A stretch of 64,000 nucleotides of DNA from Paraspadella gotoi (lineage: Eukaryota > Chaetognatha). The notes beneath the pieces are model-generated. The model made no database searches. It was not told where the DNA came from and saw only the letters and a list, made by a program, of their open reading frames with translations. The position numbers and the translations under genes are program-made. The stretch is from assembly GCA_051294375.1 (NCBI GenBank), contig CM119267.1, positions 1,974,793-2,038,792 on the forward strand, given 5' to 3'. Of the stretch, positions 47,626-59,139 are shown in pieces; position 1 is the first letter of the stretch; every line of letters starts with the position of its first letter.

Positions 47626-47889
47626 TTGAAAACTTGCTTAGAATATATACGGAATCATGCGGAATCACGAACGTTCAAATTAAATTTAATGATTGATATT
47701 ATAATAAAATATAATATATATTTTTTATATTGGTTGTACCAAATTCATAATAATGCAATTGATGTATTCGGGAATTCTTCAGCAACAGTCCGCAAAATGA
47801 TTGGTAACAATATAATCAGCCGATTGAGTGAGAATCACGATGTTCCTTTGTTTATATTAACAAAAAATCAAGCGGTAACAGTTATATAA
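47626..47889 (+). CDS. Unrecognised 87-codon frame, doubtful
   Basis: The frame begins at a TTG rather than an ATG and reads with mixed composition (CLEYIRNHAESRTF, DVFGNSSATVRKMIGNNI, LSENHDVPLFILTKNQA). It is not low complexity, which sets it apart from nearby frames. No splice partner, family motif or promoter was found. It could be a decayed transposon fragment. Confidence 0.2.
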   Translation: MKTCLEYIRNHAESRTFKLNLMIDIIIKYNIYFLYWLYQIHNNAIDVFGNSSATVRKMIGNNIISRLSENHDVPLFILTKNQAVTVI

Positions 47890-47904
47890 ATTAATATATA
47901 CGGA

Positions 47905-48060
47905 CATCAGGGACGGACATCATTTTTTTGCATATTTTATCATAATTCGATCTTCCGATATGATAAAAAAATATTTACCGACAAGATTTTGGGGTGGGAC
48001 CGACGGACCGACAAAGTGAATTATAGAGTCGGAATCTGCTGATATGCAGAACCGACTAAA
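47905..48060 (+). mobile_element. MITE-like element, GTTGCGCCGC family, interior fragment
   Basis: GGACCGACGGACCGACAAAG followed by TGAATTATAGAGTCGG and ATCTGCTGAT matches the interior of the 25.1 kb copy. Termini are missing. Confidence 0.6.
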
Positions 48061-48229
48061 AACCAAACGAGTTCACGTCAAGGTTAATGGCATCAAACCA
48101 AAACTCCTCTTCCTCCTCCTCCTCCTCTTCCTCCTTCTTCTTTGCTTTTTGAAACCTGGACTCCACCAGGACAACAAAAAGAAAGAAAAACAAAAACAAA
48201 AAAAAACAAAAACAAACACGACAGGAAAA

Positions 48230-48260
<31 letters not shown>

Positions 48261-49059
48261 ATTGAGCTTTTCAATAGTCGATTAAACTAGACATTAATCA
48301 ATAGATTTTTAATAAAAAAGAAAAACTAATTTTCTCTCTCTCTCTCTCATTTCCTCTCTTCTCTCTCCCTCCCTCTCTCTCTCTCTCTCTACTTCTCTCT
48401 CTTCCCTCCTCTCTCTCTCCTCCTCTCCTCTCTCCTCTCTCCTCTCTCGGGTTCTTCTGCTCTCTCTCTCTCCTCGTCTCCGTCTTCGCCTTCGTGTTCT
48501 TTTCTTCTCTCTCTGCTCTGTCTTTTTCTCTGCCTCCTTCTTCTCTCCTCCTCTCTCGCTTTCTCCCCTGCTCTCTCCTCTCCTCGTCACGTTCTTCTCC
48601 CTCTCTGTCTCTCTCTAATCCTACCATGCGGTTCAGTACAGTTCCTTAAATCTGTCAGTGAATTGCTTTGAATTGCGCAAAGGAAAGTTCCTTCGGTTCC
48701 GAATCCGGTAGCCACGCCGGTCGTAAAAGGGAGAGCCGCCGAAAGTCTCGTTTCTCGCGTCCACTGCGTCGGAGGGCGCTGCTGCTCGGCCGATTCCTGA
48801 TAAAGGAAAAAACACGACCAGGAGCATCGTTTTTATCTTATTTGATAATCTCCTTCATGAATATAATTAAGCCATTTTTTATATAGGTCTTGTCTTTATT
48901 TTATATTAAAAGAGGCGAAAAGAGAGAGAGAGGAGCACGAGGAGAGAGAAGAGAGAGAGAGAGAGAGGAATAGAGATGAGTAAGAGAGACGAGAGAGAGA
49001 GAGAGAGAAAGAGAGAGAAGAGAACAGAGGAGAGAGGAGAGAGAGAGAAACCCCAATAA
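48061..49059. repeat. Simple-repeat cluster: (CCT)n, (GAC)n, CT-rich and GA-rich
   Basis: (CCT)n at 48,105-48,140, (GAC)n at 48,232-48,262, a long degenerate CT tract at about 48,333-48,620, and GA repeats at 48,915-49,050. A minus-strand stretch at 48,635-48,827 begins after a pyrimidine-rich CTTTATCAG and could be an exon, but no family is recognised. Confidence 0.6.
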
Positions 49060-49329
49060 TTAGAACACTGACAAACAGTTTAACGTTAGCGCATCATGCA
49101 CGTCAATTGTTCGATCTCTTACGACGTCATCGAGGTCACACCTCAAAACCTCAACTATCTTCCGTTCTCGAGCTTCCGCTACTCCGCCTCGCTGCTGCCT
49201 GCTGCCGCCTTGCTCGCCGCCTCGATCCTTCCCTCTTTCCTCGTTGCCAATAACTCGAACTAAATATTTTCTATTTTTAAGCCATCCTACAACACTCATT
49301 TTTAACTATTGTCTTTAATTCTGACTAAA

Positions 49330-49575
49330 GTCTGTAGTCGGGCACCTTGCTATAAGTTCACCCCGCCTACAACCATTAACAATAACCGTAGTATTCTTCA
49401 GTCTGCCCGGTGGTTCACTTGAGTAATACCATCAGCTCACACACCATTAGGTACCAGGATCGATCCCAATGGCTGTACCTAAACTGAGGCCCAAGCCGTC
49501 ATGGGGCTATGGAAACCTCATTGCCTGACCTGCAGGATCATGGACCCGTTCCTATTTTCGTAGGGGCGGCAAAAT
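49330..49575 (+). mobile_element. SINE-like repeat with polymerase III-type B-box
   Basis: Starts GTAGTCGGGCACC...AGTTCACCCCGCC. Inside, CCCGGTGGTTCACTTGAG followed by ACCAGGATCGATCCCAATGG resembles A- and B-boxes. A second copy begins at 51,640 and runs into a gap at 51,699. Confidence 0.65.
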
Positions 49576-50744
49576 TCGTAGTATTCAACCACTTTCGCCG
49601 GCTTGGCGTTCGTAATTTTTTTTTTAAATCCAACATCGAATAACTTAATTTCGCCTCACTCTCTTCCTCACTTCGAATCTTTCAAAAATCTTCCTTTCGC
49701 GGTTCCATTTCCGTTCATCTTTTTCCATCCCTCCGTCGTCTCTTTCAAGCCCCCCTCCCCCTTTCTCCCTCGCCTCCTTCTTCTTCCTCCCTTTCTTCCC
49801 ACTCACTTTCTCCCTCCTCTTCTCCCTCCCTTCTTCTTCCCCTTTCTCTTCCCTTCCCCTTCCCTTCCCTTCCTCTTCTCCTTCCTCGTCCCTTTCGGTT
49901 AAAGAATTCTCCGTCATCCAAGATTTATTTCTGGGATTTATTTTTTCCCCGACATTTACTTCCAATCTGATTTTTAATTCTCCTCCTATACTCTTCCGTT
50001 ACTATTTCCTTTTCTTCTTCCTCCTCCTCTTCCTCCTGCCTATTCCTCCTCCTCTTTTCCTCCTTCCTTCATTCTCTTATTGCCTCTCTTCCTCCTTCTC
50101 GCGATTTCACTTTTTTTTCCTTTTATTTTATTTTTTTGTTTATTTTTTTTTCGCGGCTTTTTATCCTTTTTTTTTCTTTTCCCCCCTTTTTTGTTTTTTT
50201 TTCAATTTCTCTTCTTTCTTATCCTTCATCGAAATTTCCTGGCTGAATCTTGACTTCTCGGCTAAACGCAGAAGACTGGAAAGCAGAGAGGAGGGAAAAA
50301 GGAAAAAAAAAAAGAGAAAAAGGAAAAGGAAAAGGAGTCAAAGAAAAGGAAAGGCGGGAAAAATTAATGGCAGGAGGAAAAAAATGACCTTAAAACAGGA
50401 AAGAAACGAGGAAAAAGGAAAGATGGGAACCATTGAAAGAATGGGAGGGGAGGAGGAGAAAAAAAGGGGAAGAAAAAAGAAAAAGGAACAGAAAGAATAA
50501 AAATTTAAAGTAAAGAAAGAAACAAAGAGAGGGGAAAAAAGTAAAGAAAGACAAAAGAAAAAACGAAATAAAAAGGAGGAAAGGAAAAAAGAAAAAAAAG
50601 GAGGAAACTAATGGAAGGAACAAACAGGAATTAAGAGAAACTTGAAGGAAATGTCTCTCTCTCTCTCTGCTCTCTTCTTCTCTCCTTCTTCTCTCTCTCT
50701 CTCTTTCTCTCGCTCTCTCTCTCTCTCTCTCGGTTTCTCCCTCT

Positions 50745-50791
<47 letters not shown>

Positions 50792-50870
50792 CTTCTCTCT
50801 TCTCCCTCCGTCTCTACTTCTCTCATCTCTCTCTCCCTCCCTGCTCTCCTCTCTCTCTCTCTTCTCTCTT

Positions 50871-51119
50871 TCACCTCTCCTCTTGGCGGGAATCTTGTGT
50901 CGGGTCGATAGAGGCGTACATGACGAGTCCGCAATGAGACGAGAGATAAAGGCAGAGACCGAGGCTGCGTTCCTGAGCGGTCTCGCGTGCGTGCTGCGCG
51001 GCGGTAGCGGCGGCTGAGCGGCGTCCGGACAGGCGTCCGTCAGGCGGAGAGACGTTCGTCGAGACGCGGACGAAAATTCCGGTCCGACCGGAGGATAAAG
51101 AAGCTGGGAGAAGATCCAT
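50871..51119 (-). pseudogene. Noisy copy of the small membrane-protein exon
   Basis: Begins MDLLPASLSS and ends LVMYASIDPTQD in shifted frames. It corresponds to the clean exon at 57,289-57,552 with several single-base differences. Read errors are likelier than decay. Confidence 0.6.
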
Positions 51120-52069
51120 GTCTGGCGATTTTAATCACGTTGCCGTCCTGTCAATTCTCGACGAGGCAGGGCGATTGCTGCAGCCTTTCGGTGAACACCG
51201 ATGGACGCAGCCTCGGCTTTAACGCGGCATTGTCAGTGAGGACGCCGGTGCAGCCTCAGGACCACGTCTGGCGGTGCAGCCTAAGCGTGCAGCCTAAGTG
51301 CAGCTAACTTGGGGCTCCGGGCTGCACGCTTCGCGTGAAGCCGCCGTTGCGGCTGTCGGTTTATTGGGCAGCTTCCGCTGCAGCTTCGGTTGTGCACGCT
51401 GTTGGTGCAGCCGCGGCTTGCAGACTTCGGTGCGCCAAATGTCGGTTGCAGCCGGCCGCGTGCAGCTGTCGGTGCACCTCCGGTGCAGCGTCGGTGCAGT
51501 ACGGTAAAACTTTAGAGCGAAAAAGAGGGATTCGTTCATCTCTCTTTGTGTNNNNNNNNNNNNNNNNNNNNNNNNNAAATATTTTTTATTTTTAAGCCAT
51601 CCTACAACAATCATTTTTAATATTCTTAATTCTTAGTAAAGTTGTAGTCGGGCATTGCTATAAGTTCACCCCGCCTACAACCAATTAACCAATAACCGNN
51701 NNNNNNNNNNNNNNNNNNNNNNNNNNNNNNNNNNNNNNNNNNNNNNNNNNNNNNNNNNNNNNNNNNNNNNNNNNNNNNNNNNNNNNNNNNNNNNNNNNNN
51801 NNNNNNNNNNNNNNNNNNNNNNNNNNNNNNNNNNNNNNNNNNNNNNNNNNNNNNNNNNNNNNNNNNNNNNNNNNNNNNNNNNNNNNNNNNNNNNNNNNNN
51901 NNNNNNNNNNNNNNNNNNNNNNNNNNNNNNNNNNNNNNNNNNNNNNNNNNNNNNNNNNNNTTTTTTTTTTAAATCCAAAATGAATAATTAATTTCGCTCA
52001 TCTCTTCTCACTTCGAATCTTTTCAAAATCTTTTCGCGGTTCCATTTCGTTCCATCTTTTTCCATCTCA

Positions 52070-55000
52070 AGAGAGAGATGTCCGAAGGCGCTCTTCATAT
52101 TCCCACCGTCGTTTGCGATGGACTGGTAGGCACAATGGCCGCGGCGAGAAAAAGAATCCACGCAGCAAAAGAATGAAGTAATGTCGGAGTTAAATTTGGA
52201 TATTTCGTATGCAGAGTGAGACGAGGTCTAGGAAGGGTTCCACTGTCTGTTCCATCCGTAAAGTTTCTTCATAGTTCGTCTTCGGGAATTTTAATTCTCG
52301 GCAGTCCTGGTTATATGGGTACGAAATATGTCGGTTGATGTAATAACCAAGCGTCGCGAAGACTGTTTATTTGTTACTTCCCTCCTTCCTTCTCAGTCGA
52401 TCGTGAGGGTCTTCAGTTGGAATATCTTCTACTTCCTTTGGCCTCGTATGATACGTAATTCGGTTGTAGGAGTCTGACGTTTGGACGTTTAGCGGGATAA
52501 AGATGGTAGTAATTTTGTGTCAACCGATTGATTGTTTCTAGAGGTGCTGATATCATCGGGTTATAGAGATGTATTGCGGTTATTATCTATTTCCTAGTGC
52601 GGCTTCCTCAGCTGTTGGGGTTTTATTTCCTTTCTATTCCTCGCTTGTGTTCTGGATTATTGTTTACCTTTGATTCCATGGCTCATATCGCGTAGTCTGT
52701 CTGTCCACTTTTTGTCAACTGGTTCTCTCGAAAAGAACGACTCTTCCGGGAGTTATGTAACCGGGCAACTCTTTAAATGGCTCGTCGAATGCTGTCTCGT
52801 CTCGGAGCGTCGACACCGCGGATAGGTATAACGTTAAATGGTAACGCGGAATCTGGATTTCGGGACGCCTCGGGGAACGTAAGTCTCGGGGGGCGGTCAA
52901 TTTCCTCTCTTCTCTCGCAAGGCGTCCGTTAAAATTTGTTCGCTTCTATGTTATAAATAAAATCCTTTTCGTTTTTTGGGGTCCTGTTCTAAACTATAGT
53001 TATCAGCAGATCGTTGACGGGGTGGTCAAGCTTTTCCGCTCTAAACGAGATCGTCGACGATCTCTTTGGTTTCTCCGGATAAGCGGTTTCCGTTCACGAT
53101 TATTTTGTATCAGGTTTATGACCAAAATTTGGAAAATTCTGGAGTCTGCGTAATAACCTTAAACCCTTAACCGTATGCTGGGCGCAACGTTTGCGGGATA
53201 TTAATTTCGCCACGTCTCTACTTTGGTTTGATCTGACGGCTGGCGGGGCGCTTGCTGTCGCGCCGACTTCCCGCTTCTCTGGCTTCCCGTGGCGGGGTGC
53301 GGCTCTCTCCGGTTCCGGAGCGAACTCTGTTTCCCCGTTACCGTATCGCTGTGAATCAGGGGTCGGCGAATGATGGGTCTAATGCGTTCCCCAATTTAGT
53401 CCAGTTCTGATTCTCTTCGTTTTATTTTTAGATATTTTATCCTCAATGAATTTTGTTTATATTTTGGCATAATAATTCCGGCTGTCTCCGGGCCGGTAAC
53501 AGTCCCGCTTTTTCGGTTTTAAAAATCTATGTATTGTTCCTGCCTCCGTCAACATGTACATTTTTTGAAGGAATCATGATTATTTTTTTTAAAAGAGATA
53601 TTGACGGAAGAGTGGGAATGAGAGCGGGAGAAGGATTTAATATCAGGCCGCGACCATTTCTGCAGAACCTGTCGTCGAGATTTCGTCGATGGTTCTTGAG
53701 ACAACAAGAATTTTAATAATGTCCTTTTATATACTTCTTTTCAGTGTTCTGATAGGAGATTCGGAGGATGTATCTGAAATGTTGCGCTTCTGCTTATCAT
53801 TAACAATATTTCGGCAATCGGTTTTAATAACGTTTGGGTCTGCCTCCTTGATAAAAAAATTTTTTTGTTAGCGTTGTAGTCTGAATGAGGCAATGTATTC
53901 TAAAATGGGGAAAATATTATCTTTTAATTATTCATTTTCGTTCTATTTTTTTCTCTTATCGTATTTTTCCCTCCGCTCTATGTAGACGATGGGTGGCGGC
54001 GTCGTATCGGACGGGAGGATGTTGGCACGGAGGCGGCAAGAATGGAAACCGCGGAGAAGGAATCGATAATAAAATGTTGGTAAGAGTCCTTACAGGGCGT
54101 AGTCGTAACTGTCCCATAAAAAAAGAATATTGGTCTGGAAACAATTGGTCTGCCTAAGTGGTTATCGCCATTCTGATCCTCATGTTACGGAGTAAGTATA
54201 TTATAGTATGGGTTGTTTCTCGAGAGACTAATGGTGAAATTGGAAGTTTCTGTAGAACAAATCGTGGTAGGCAAAATAGATAAGGCGTGAATCCTGCTGT
54301 GGTGCGATAGATTTTTGTCATTCATTCTCTGAAAGCTTGGGGTCGATGACGCCGATTGGTCGTCCAGCACAAACCACGTGCATTCCTGTCTTCAAGTTCT
54401 CTTGGAAAATAAACCTCTTCGCGAAGCTTCTATGAAAATTGAATATTGTATGTTGCGAGGTTCGTGGAAGACCCTTTCGCAGGTCATAAAAAATAGTAAA
54501 TTATGTAGGGACCATGGTGAGCAGTTTAATCACGCGTGCGATAAATTGTAGACAAACGTCGTTTTTCCCCACCCCGATGCACCGACTATGGCGATATTGG
54601 ACCCGAATGGGATGCGAAGAATCGTAAGAGTCCGTTCCCCTAATCCATTTTCGAATTTAATAAATTAAGATTTCTTGTATGTAATGTGGGAGTGGGTCCG
54701 ACAACGTGTTGACCCCGCGGGTCTTGAATTGTCCCTGAACGTCAAATATTTTTTAGTGAATTAATGCTCTCAGTAATTCACCGTAATACCTGACCGTCGT
54801 CTTTGTCTTTTTTGAAATATTGTATAAACAATTTATCCGTTGCTCCGAAATTACTTTTATACCCTCCGATTACCATTTCGCATTTTGGATTTTTTTTCCT
54901 TGTAATGTCAAAATTTCTTTTGCCATCGTTCTGAATTTTAATATTTTTGTCCTGCCTGCGTTATCCACTCGGTTTCGAAAGCAATTGACAGCATTTTATT

Positions 55001-55545
55001 TGTACATAGGATAATTCGTTCTTAAATCTTAAATTTTCAATTTTCGAGTAATTTTTTTTAACTCCATGATTATTCGTTGGTAAAATCTGCCTTATGGCTT
55101 CGTCCCTAGCTCGATTAAAATTTTGCGGATCCATATTACCCGTTTTTTTTTTTTTTTGAACGACAATGAAAAAAAATATTTCTAACTGCTGTTGCGAACG
55201 AATTTAAAATTGCGGGCGATGGTCAACGCTTTTATAATTCTTTTTGTATTAACCACGGGCCTTCTGTCGAGTGAAATATAAAACTATTCTGTATTGTTAG
55301 GTTTTTCTATATCCGTAATTAAAAAATGGATAAACGTAAACAATAGTTTGTGAGGTAAATAGCCTGGGGACCGCATGTTGGCGACGCGTCCCTTTTGCGA
55401 CGAAAAGTAAATATTGCCTCTGGGGTAATGAGCTGTCAACGAGTTGACGGAGTTTTGAAAGAATATGCGGGCGCCGCGAGTTTAACCCGTAAAAAGTAGG
55501 AACATTGATGTTGCCAGTTGTTATTTCACGCCCGGGATGGAACAG
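52070..55545 (-). mobile_element. Compositionally distinct insert with a viral packaging-type P-loop ATPase motif (possible endogenous DNA-virus-like element)
   Basis: The block is absent from the parallel copy at 49.7 kb and almost free of the GA/CT and AAT repeats that crowd the window. On the minus strand near 54,560-54,640 a short stretch reads IPFGSNIAIVGASGWGKTTF, a Walker A motif in the context seen in FtsK/HerA-type genome-packaging ATPases of Polinton/adintovirus-like and other large DNA viruses. Other fragments (for example 52,715-52,900 minus) look protein-like but match nothing I recognise. All frames are broken, and no ORF here exceeds about 90 codons. Because adjacent sequence is raw-read quality, the breaks may be sequencing errors rather than decay. 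Capsid, polymerase and integrase genes were not recognised. Confidence 0.35.
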
Positions 55546-55559
55546 ACGTCGTATATTCT

Positions 55560-56151
55560 GTCTCTGTCTTCTCTATCTCTCTCTCTCTCTCCTCTCCTCT
55601 TCTCTCTCTCTCTCTCTCTCTCTCTACATAACCTGAAATGTCTGTTCGCGCGGGTGGAATCGCGGGCATCATTTATCTCGCGCGCTATGCGTTTGACCAG
55701 GTCGATTCGTGATTTGCATGTGACCGACGCGCCTCTCGGTGACATAAATGCACCTACTTCCTCTCCTTCTTCTCCCTCCCTTCTTCCTTCCCCCTCCCTT
55801 TCTCCCTCCCTCCCTCTAACTCCCTCCCTCTTCCTTCCCCTCCCCTTTCTCCTCCTCCTTCTTCTCCCCTCCCCTCTTTCCTCCCTCCTTCTATCTCCCC
55901 TCCCCTCTTCCTTCCTCACTCACTTTCTCCCTCCCTCCTTTCCCATCCCTCTTCCTTCCCCACTCTTCTCCCTCCCTTCTTACTTCCCTTCACCGTCCCC
56001 TATTCCTTCCCACTCCCTTTCTCCCTCCCTTCTTCTTCTCACCTCCCTCTTTACCTCCCCACTCCTTTCCCCTTCCTCCTTCTTTCTCCCTCCCCTCTTC
56101 CTTCCACCCCTTCTCTTCCCTTCCCCCTTCCCCCTTCCCCTTTCCCTCTTC
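55560..56151. repeat. CT-rich degenerate repeat tract
   Basis: CTCTCT at 55,575-55,625, then CCCTCCTT-type repeats from about 55,755 to the 25-N gap at 56,152. The Leu/Pro/Ser-rich frame across it is repeat translation. Confidence 0.8.
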
Positions 56152-56305
56152 NNNNNNNNNNNNNNNNNNNNNNNNNTTCCCTTCCTCGTCCCCTTTCGGT
56201 TAAGATTCTCCGTCATCCAAGATTTATTTCTGGGATTTATTTTCTTCCCCGACATTTAATCTTCCAAATCTAGATTTTTAATTCTCCTCCTATACTCTTC
56301 CATTA

Positions 56306-56619
56306 CAGTGGGGGATATTTTTCATAAAATTGATCGGTAAATTAGTTAGAAACTCTTCAAATGTTTTTATCAAGGAATCTGCAAGGAATAGTTTTCTTAC
56401 TGGAAGGATGAATTCATGTATAAATTCACCTCATGAATTTACCCAGAAATGAATTTAATAGTTTATTTCCCCAATGAATCCATACAGAGGTGTCTCTGAA
56501 AAACAGGAGTGTATTTACAAGTAAATGAGGAGCATGAATTCATAAAATCATGAAATCATGATTTTATTGGTAAGTTCGTGGTAGTCGAATCATAGTCGAA
56601 AATAGCGCTTCACTATAAG
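56306..56619. mobile_element. About 310-base insertion absent from the parallel copy
   Basis: Compared with the sequence at about 50,000, this copy carries an extra non-repetitive block from GTGGGGGATATTTTTCA to CTTCACTATAAG between CTCTTCCATTACA and the CCTCTTCTTCTTCC stretch. No coding capacity and no clear terminal repeats were found. It may be a polymorphic short element or an assembly difference. Confidence 0.4.
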
Positions 56620-57240
56620 TGCCTCTTCTTCTTCCTCCTCCTTTCCTCCTGCAATTCCTCCTCCTCTTTCTTCTCCTCTTCATTCTCTTACTCCTCCTCT
56701 TCCTCCTTCTCGATTTCACTTTTTTTTCCTTTTTATTTTTATTTTTTTGTTTATTTTTTTCGCGCCTTTTTTCCTTTTTTTTTCTTTTCCCCCCCTTTTT
56801 TTCCAATTTATTTTTCAATTTTCTTCTTTCCTTAATTTCCTTCATCGAATTCCTGCTGAATCTTGATTCTCGGCTAAAACGCAGAAGACTGGAAGCAGAG
56901 AGGAGGAAAAAGGAAAAAAAGGAGGAAAAAGGAAAGAAAGGAGTCAAAAGAAAAGAAAGGGGGAAAAATGAATGGAAGGAGGAAAAAATGATAAAATAGG
57001 AAAGAAACGAGGAAAAAGGAAAAGAGGAAACATGAAAGAAGGGAGAAAAAGGGGAAGAAAAGAAGAAAAAGGAAAGAAAGAATAAAAAATTAAAAAGTAA
57101 AGAAAGAAAAAAGAGAGGGAAAAAAGTAAAGAAAAGAAAAAAGAATAAAAAGAGAGGAAAGGAAAAAAAGAAAAAAAGGAGGAAACTAATGGAAGGACAA
57201 ACCAGGAATTAAAAGGAGAAATTTGAGGAGGAAATCGTCT

Positions 57241-57288
<48 letters not shown>
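56620..57288. repeat. Pyrimidine then purine-rich tracts and (CT)n
   Basis: CCT/TTTC-rich to about 56,870, GGAAAA-rich to about 57,230, then (CT)n at 57,245-57,292, which abuts the donor side of the membrane-protein exon. Confidence 0.7.
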
Positions 57289-57293
<5 letters not shown>

Positions 57294-57552
57294 ACCTCTC
57301 CCTCTTGGCGGCGAATCTTGTGTCGGGTCGATAGAAGGCGTACATGACGAGTCCGCCAATGAGACCGAGAAGATAAAGGCAGAGACCGAGGCTGCGTTCC
57401 TGAGCGGTCTCGCGGTGGCGTGCTGCTGCGGCGGTAGCGGCGGCTGAGGCGGCGTCCGGACAGGCGTCCGTACAGGCGGAGAGACGTTCGTCGGGCGGAC
57501 GAAATTCCGGTCCGAACCAGAGGGGATAAAGAAGCTCAGGGAGAAGATCCAT
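57289..57552 (-). CDS. Exon of a small single-pass membrane protein, family unknown
   Basis: ATG at 57,552. It encodes about 85 residues: MDLLPELLYPLWFGPEF, a Cys/Ala-rich stretch with two cysteines (SACTDACPDAAS), then a membrane helix (LGLCLYLLGLIGGLVMYAFY) followed by a basic RPDTRFAAKRE end. The helix with a positive C-flank suggests a type III or tail-anchored-like topology. A donor (GAG then GTTTTG) follows the basic residues, so the protein may continue in another exon not found. The exon is kept in two copies of the duplicated segment, and the protein-level match survives the noise. Confidence 0.5.
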
Positions 57553-57654
57553 GTCTGGCGATTTTAATCAACGTTGCAGTCGTCAATTCAGACGGAGGTT
57601 CAGGCGATGCTGCAGCTTTTCGGTGAAACCGATGACGCAGCCGTCGGTTTAACC

Positions 57655-57920
57655 GCCGGTGCAGTTGTCAGTGAAGACGCCGGTGCAGCCTCAGGACCAG
57701 CTGGCGGTGCAGCCTAAGGTGCAGCCTAAGGTGCAGCTAACTTTGGGGCCTCCGGTGCAGCTGTCGGTGCAGCCGCCGGTGCAGCTGTCGGTGCAGCTTC
57801 CGGTGCAGCTGTCGGTGCAGCTGTTGGTGCAGCCGCCGGTGCAGACTTCGGTGCAAATGTCGGTGCAGCCGCCGGTGCAGCTGTCGGTGCAGCCTCCGGT
57901 GCAGCTGTCGGTGCAGTCCA
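57655..57920. repeat. 12-bp GGTGCAG minisatellite
   Basis: Units GGTGCAGCTGTC and GGTGCAGCCGCC alternate with variants for about 20 repeats. Because 12 is a multiple of three, several frames stay open: VQLSVQPP on the plus strand, and a CTDSCTGG or APTA pattern on the minus strand. All end in stops at the array edges. It lies about 100 bases upstream of the minus-strand membrane-protein start. Confidence 0.85.
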
Positions 57921-57960
57921 GAGTTAAAACTTTAGAGCGACAAAAGAGAATTCGTTCTGA

Positions 57961-58192
57961 GGAAATTAAATTTTCTTATCTCATTTTTTTTAGGATTTTT
58001 TTTGCTTTTAATTTGTTTTTTTTTTCCTGTTTTTTTTTAGATAAAATCAGTTTTCTCTCTGTATTTTTTTCTTCTTTTTTATGAAATATTATTTGTTGAA
58101 TTTCGATTCATTTTTTGTGCTAAAAAATCAGAACAATAAATAAAATTGAGTTGCGCAATTTAAAAGTTTTCAGATTTTAGTATAAAGAGCAG

Positions 58193-58235
<43 letters not shown>

Positions 58236-59139
58236 ATAATTTGAACGGAGAAAAATATTTTTTCATCTCACGTGAACTCATGCGTTGTGTGTGTGAGAGA
58301 GAGAGAGTGAGAGAGTGAGAGAGTGAGAGAGAGAGAGAGTGAGAGAGAGAGAGAGAGTGAACCCGTTCGCTCTCAACTTCGTGTTCATTCGGATGTTTTT
58401 CAGTTTTTATGCAGATTTTATTTTAGTCCTCAAATTCGAACGAAAAAGTCGTGGGCGAATTTAACTTTAAATGTTTCGTTCAATATATATTATAATTTAG
58501 ATATATATATTTATATATATATATTTATAATCCTCTCGGGTCATTTTATTTTCCTTTTTTTGTTTGCTTTTTTTTCTCTTTTTCATTTATTTACTTGTCT
58601 CCTTCTTTTCTTTCTTCCTTCTCTCCCTCTCTATTATTCTGTTTTTCTTTCTATTGGAAAAGATAGAAGGTAAATAGGTAGATATCGGGAAAGATCGGTA
58701 AAGATAAAGAGAAAACATCGCTTCTTCTTTCGACTGACCAGTGACCACTGACCACTGGCCACTGACCACTGACCACTGACCACTGGCCACTGACCACTGA
58801 CCACTGGCCACCGATTTCTGAACGAAAACGTTTGATGGTCATTTTTAATTTAATTGCAACCAGAGCGCAGGTGCATCATTGATTCCAGAATATTCGCTTG
58901 GATTCGTCAATGATGATTATTATTACAGGCCAAAAATAAAATGACATCGGAAAAATTCGATAAATATGTATGGTATGTATGTATACCGAGATATTATATC
59001 TTGTATCATAGCAAAACAAACAGTTTTTTCAAATAAACAAAATGAAGTTTTGAGGACAAAGCTTCTTTTTCCATAACCATATTTACATCTATACATTACA
59101 AATTTGACATGACCAATATAATAATTTGTTTGATAATTA
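57961..59139. other. Gene-free spacer with (GA)n and a TGACCAC array
   Basis: (GA)n at 58,197-58,230 and 58,300-58,360, AT dinucleotides at 58,500-58,530, and a TGACCAC/TGGCCAC 7-bp array at about 58,737-58,812. No gene recognised. Confidence 0.6.

Larger units (their letters stand above)
49060..51551. other. Indel-rich duplicate of 51,577-57,960
   Basis: Collinear with the later segment: the SINE-like repeat, the CT-rich stretch, TTCTGGGATTTATTTT, the purine tract, the small membrane-protein exon and the 12-bp minisatellite appear in the same order. It is noisier, is shorter by two blocks (52,070 to about 55,760 and 56,306-56,619), and ends at a 25-N gap (51,552-51,576). Confidence 0.75.

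Noticed and set aside
55537-56259. 240-codon Leu/Pro/Ser-rich plus-strand frame
   Set aside because: CT-rich simple repeat crossing a 25-N gap; no homology.
57659-58084. 141-codon plus-strand frame with a VQLSVQPP repeat
   Set aside because: Translation of the 12-bp minisatellite continuing into T-rich DNA; no start context or homology.
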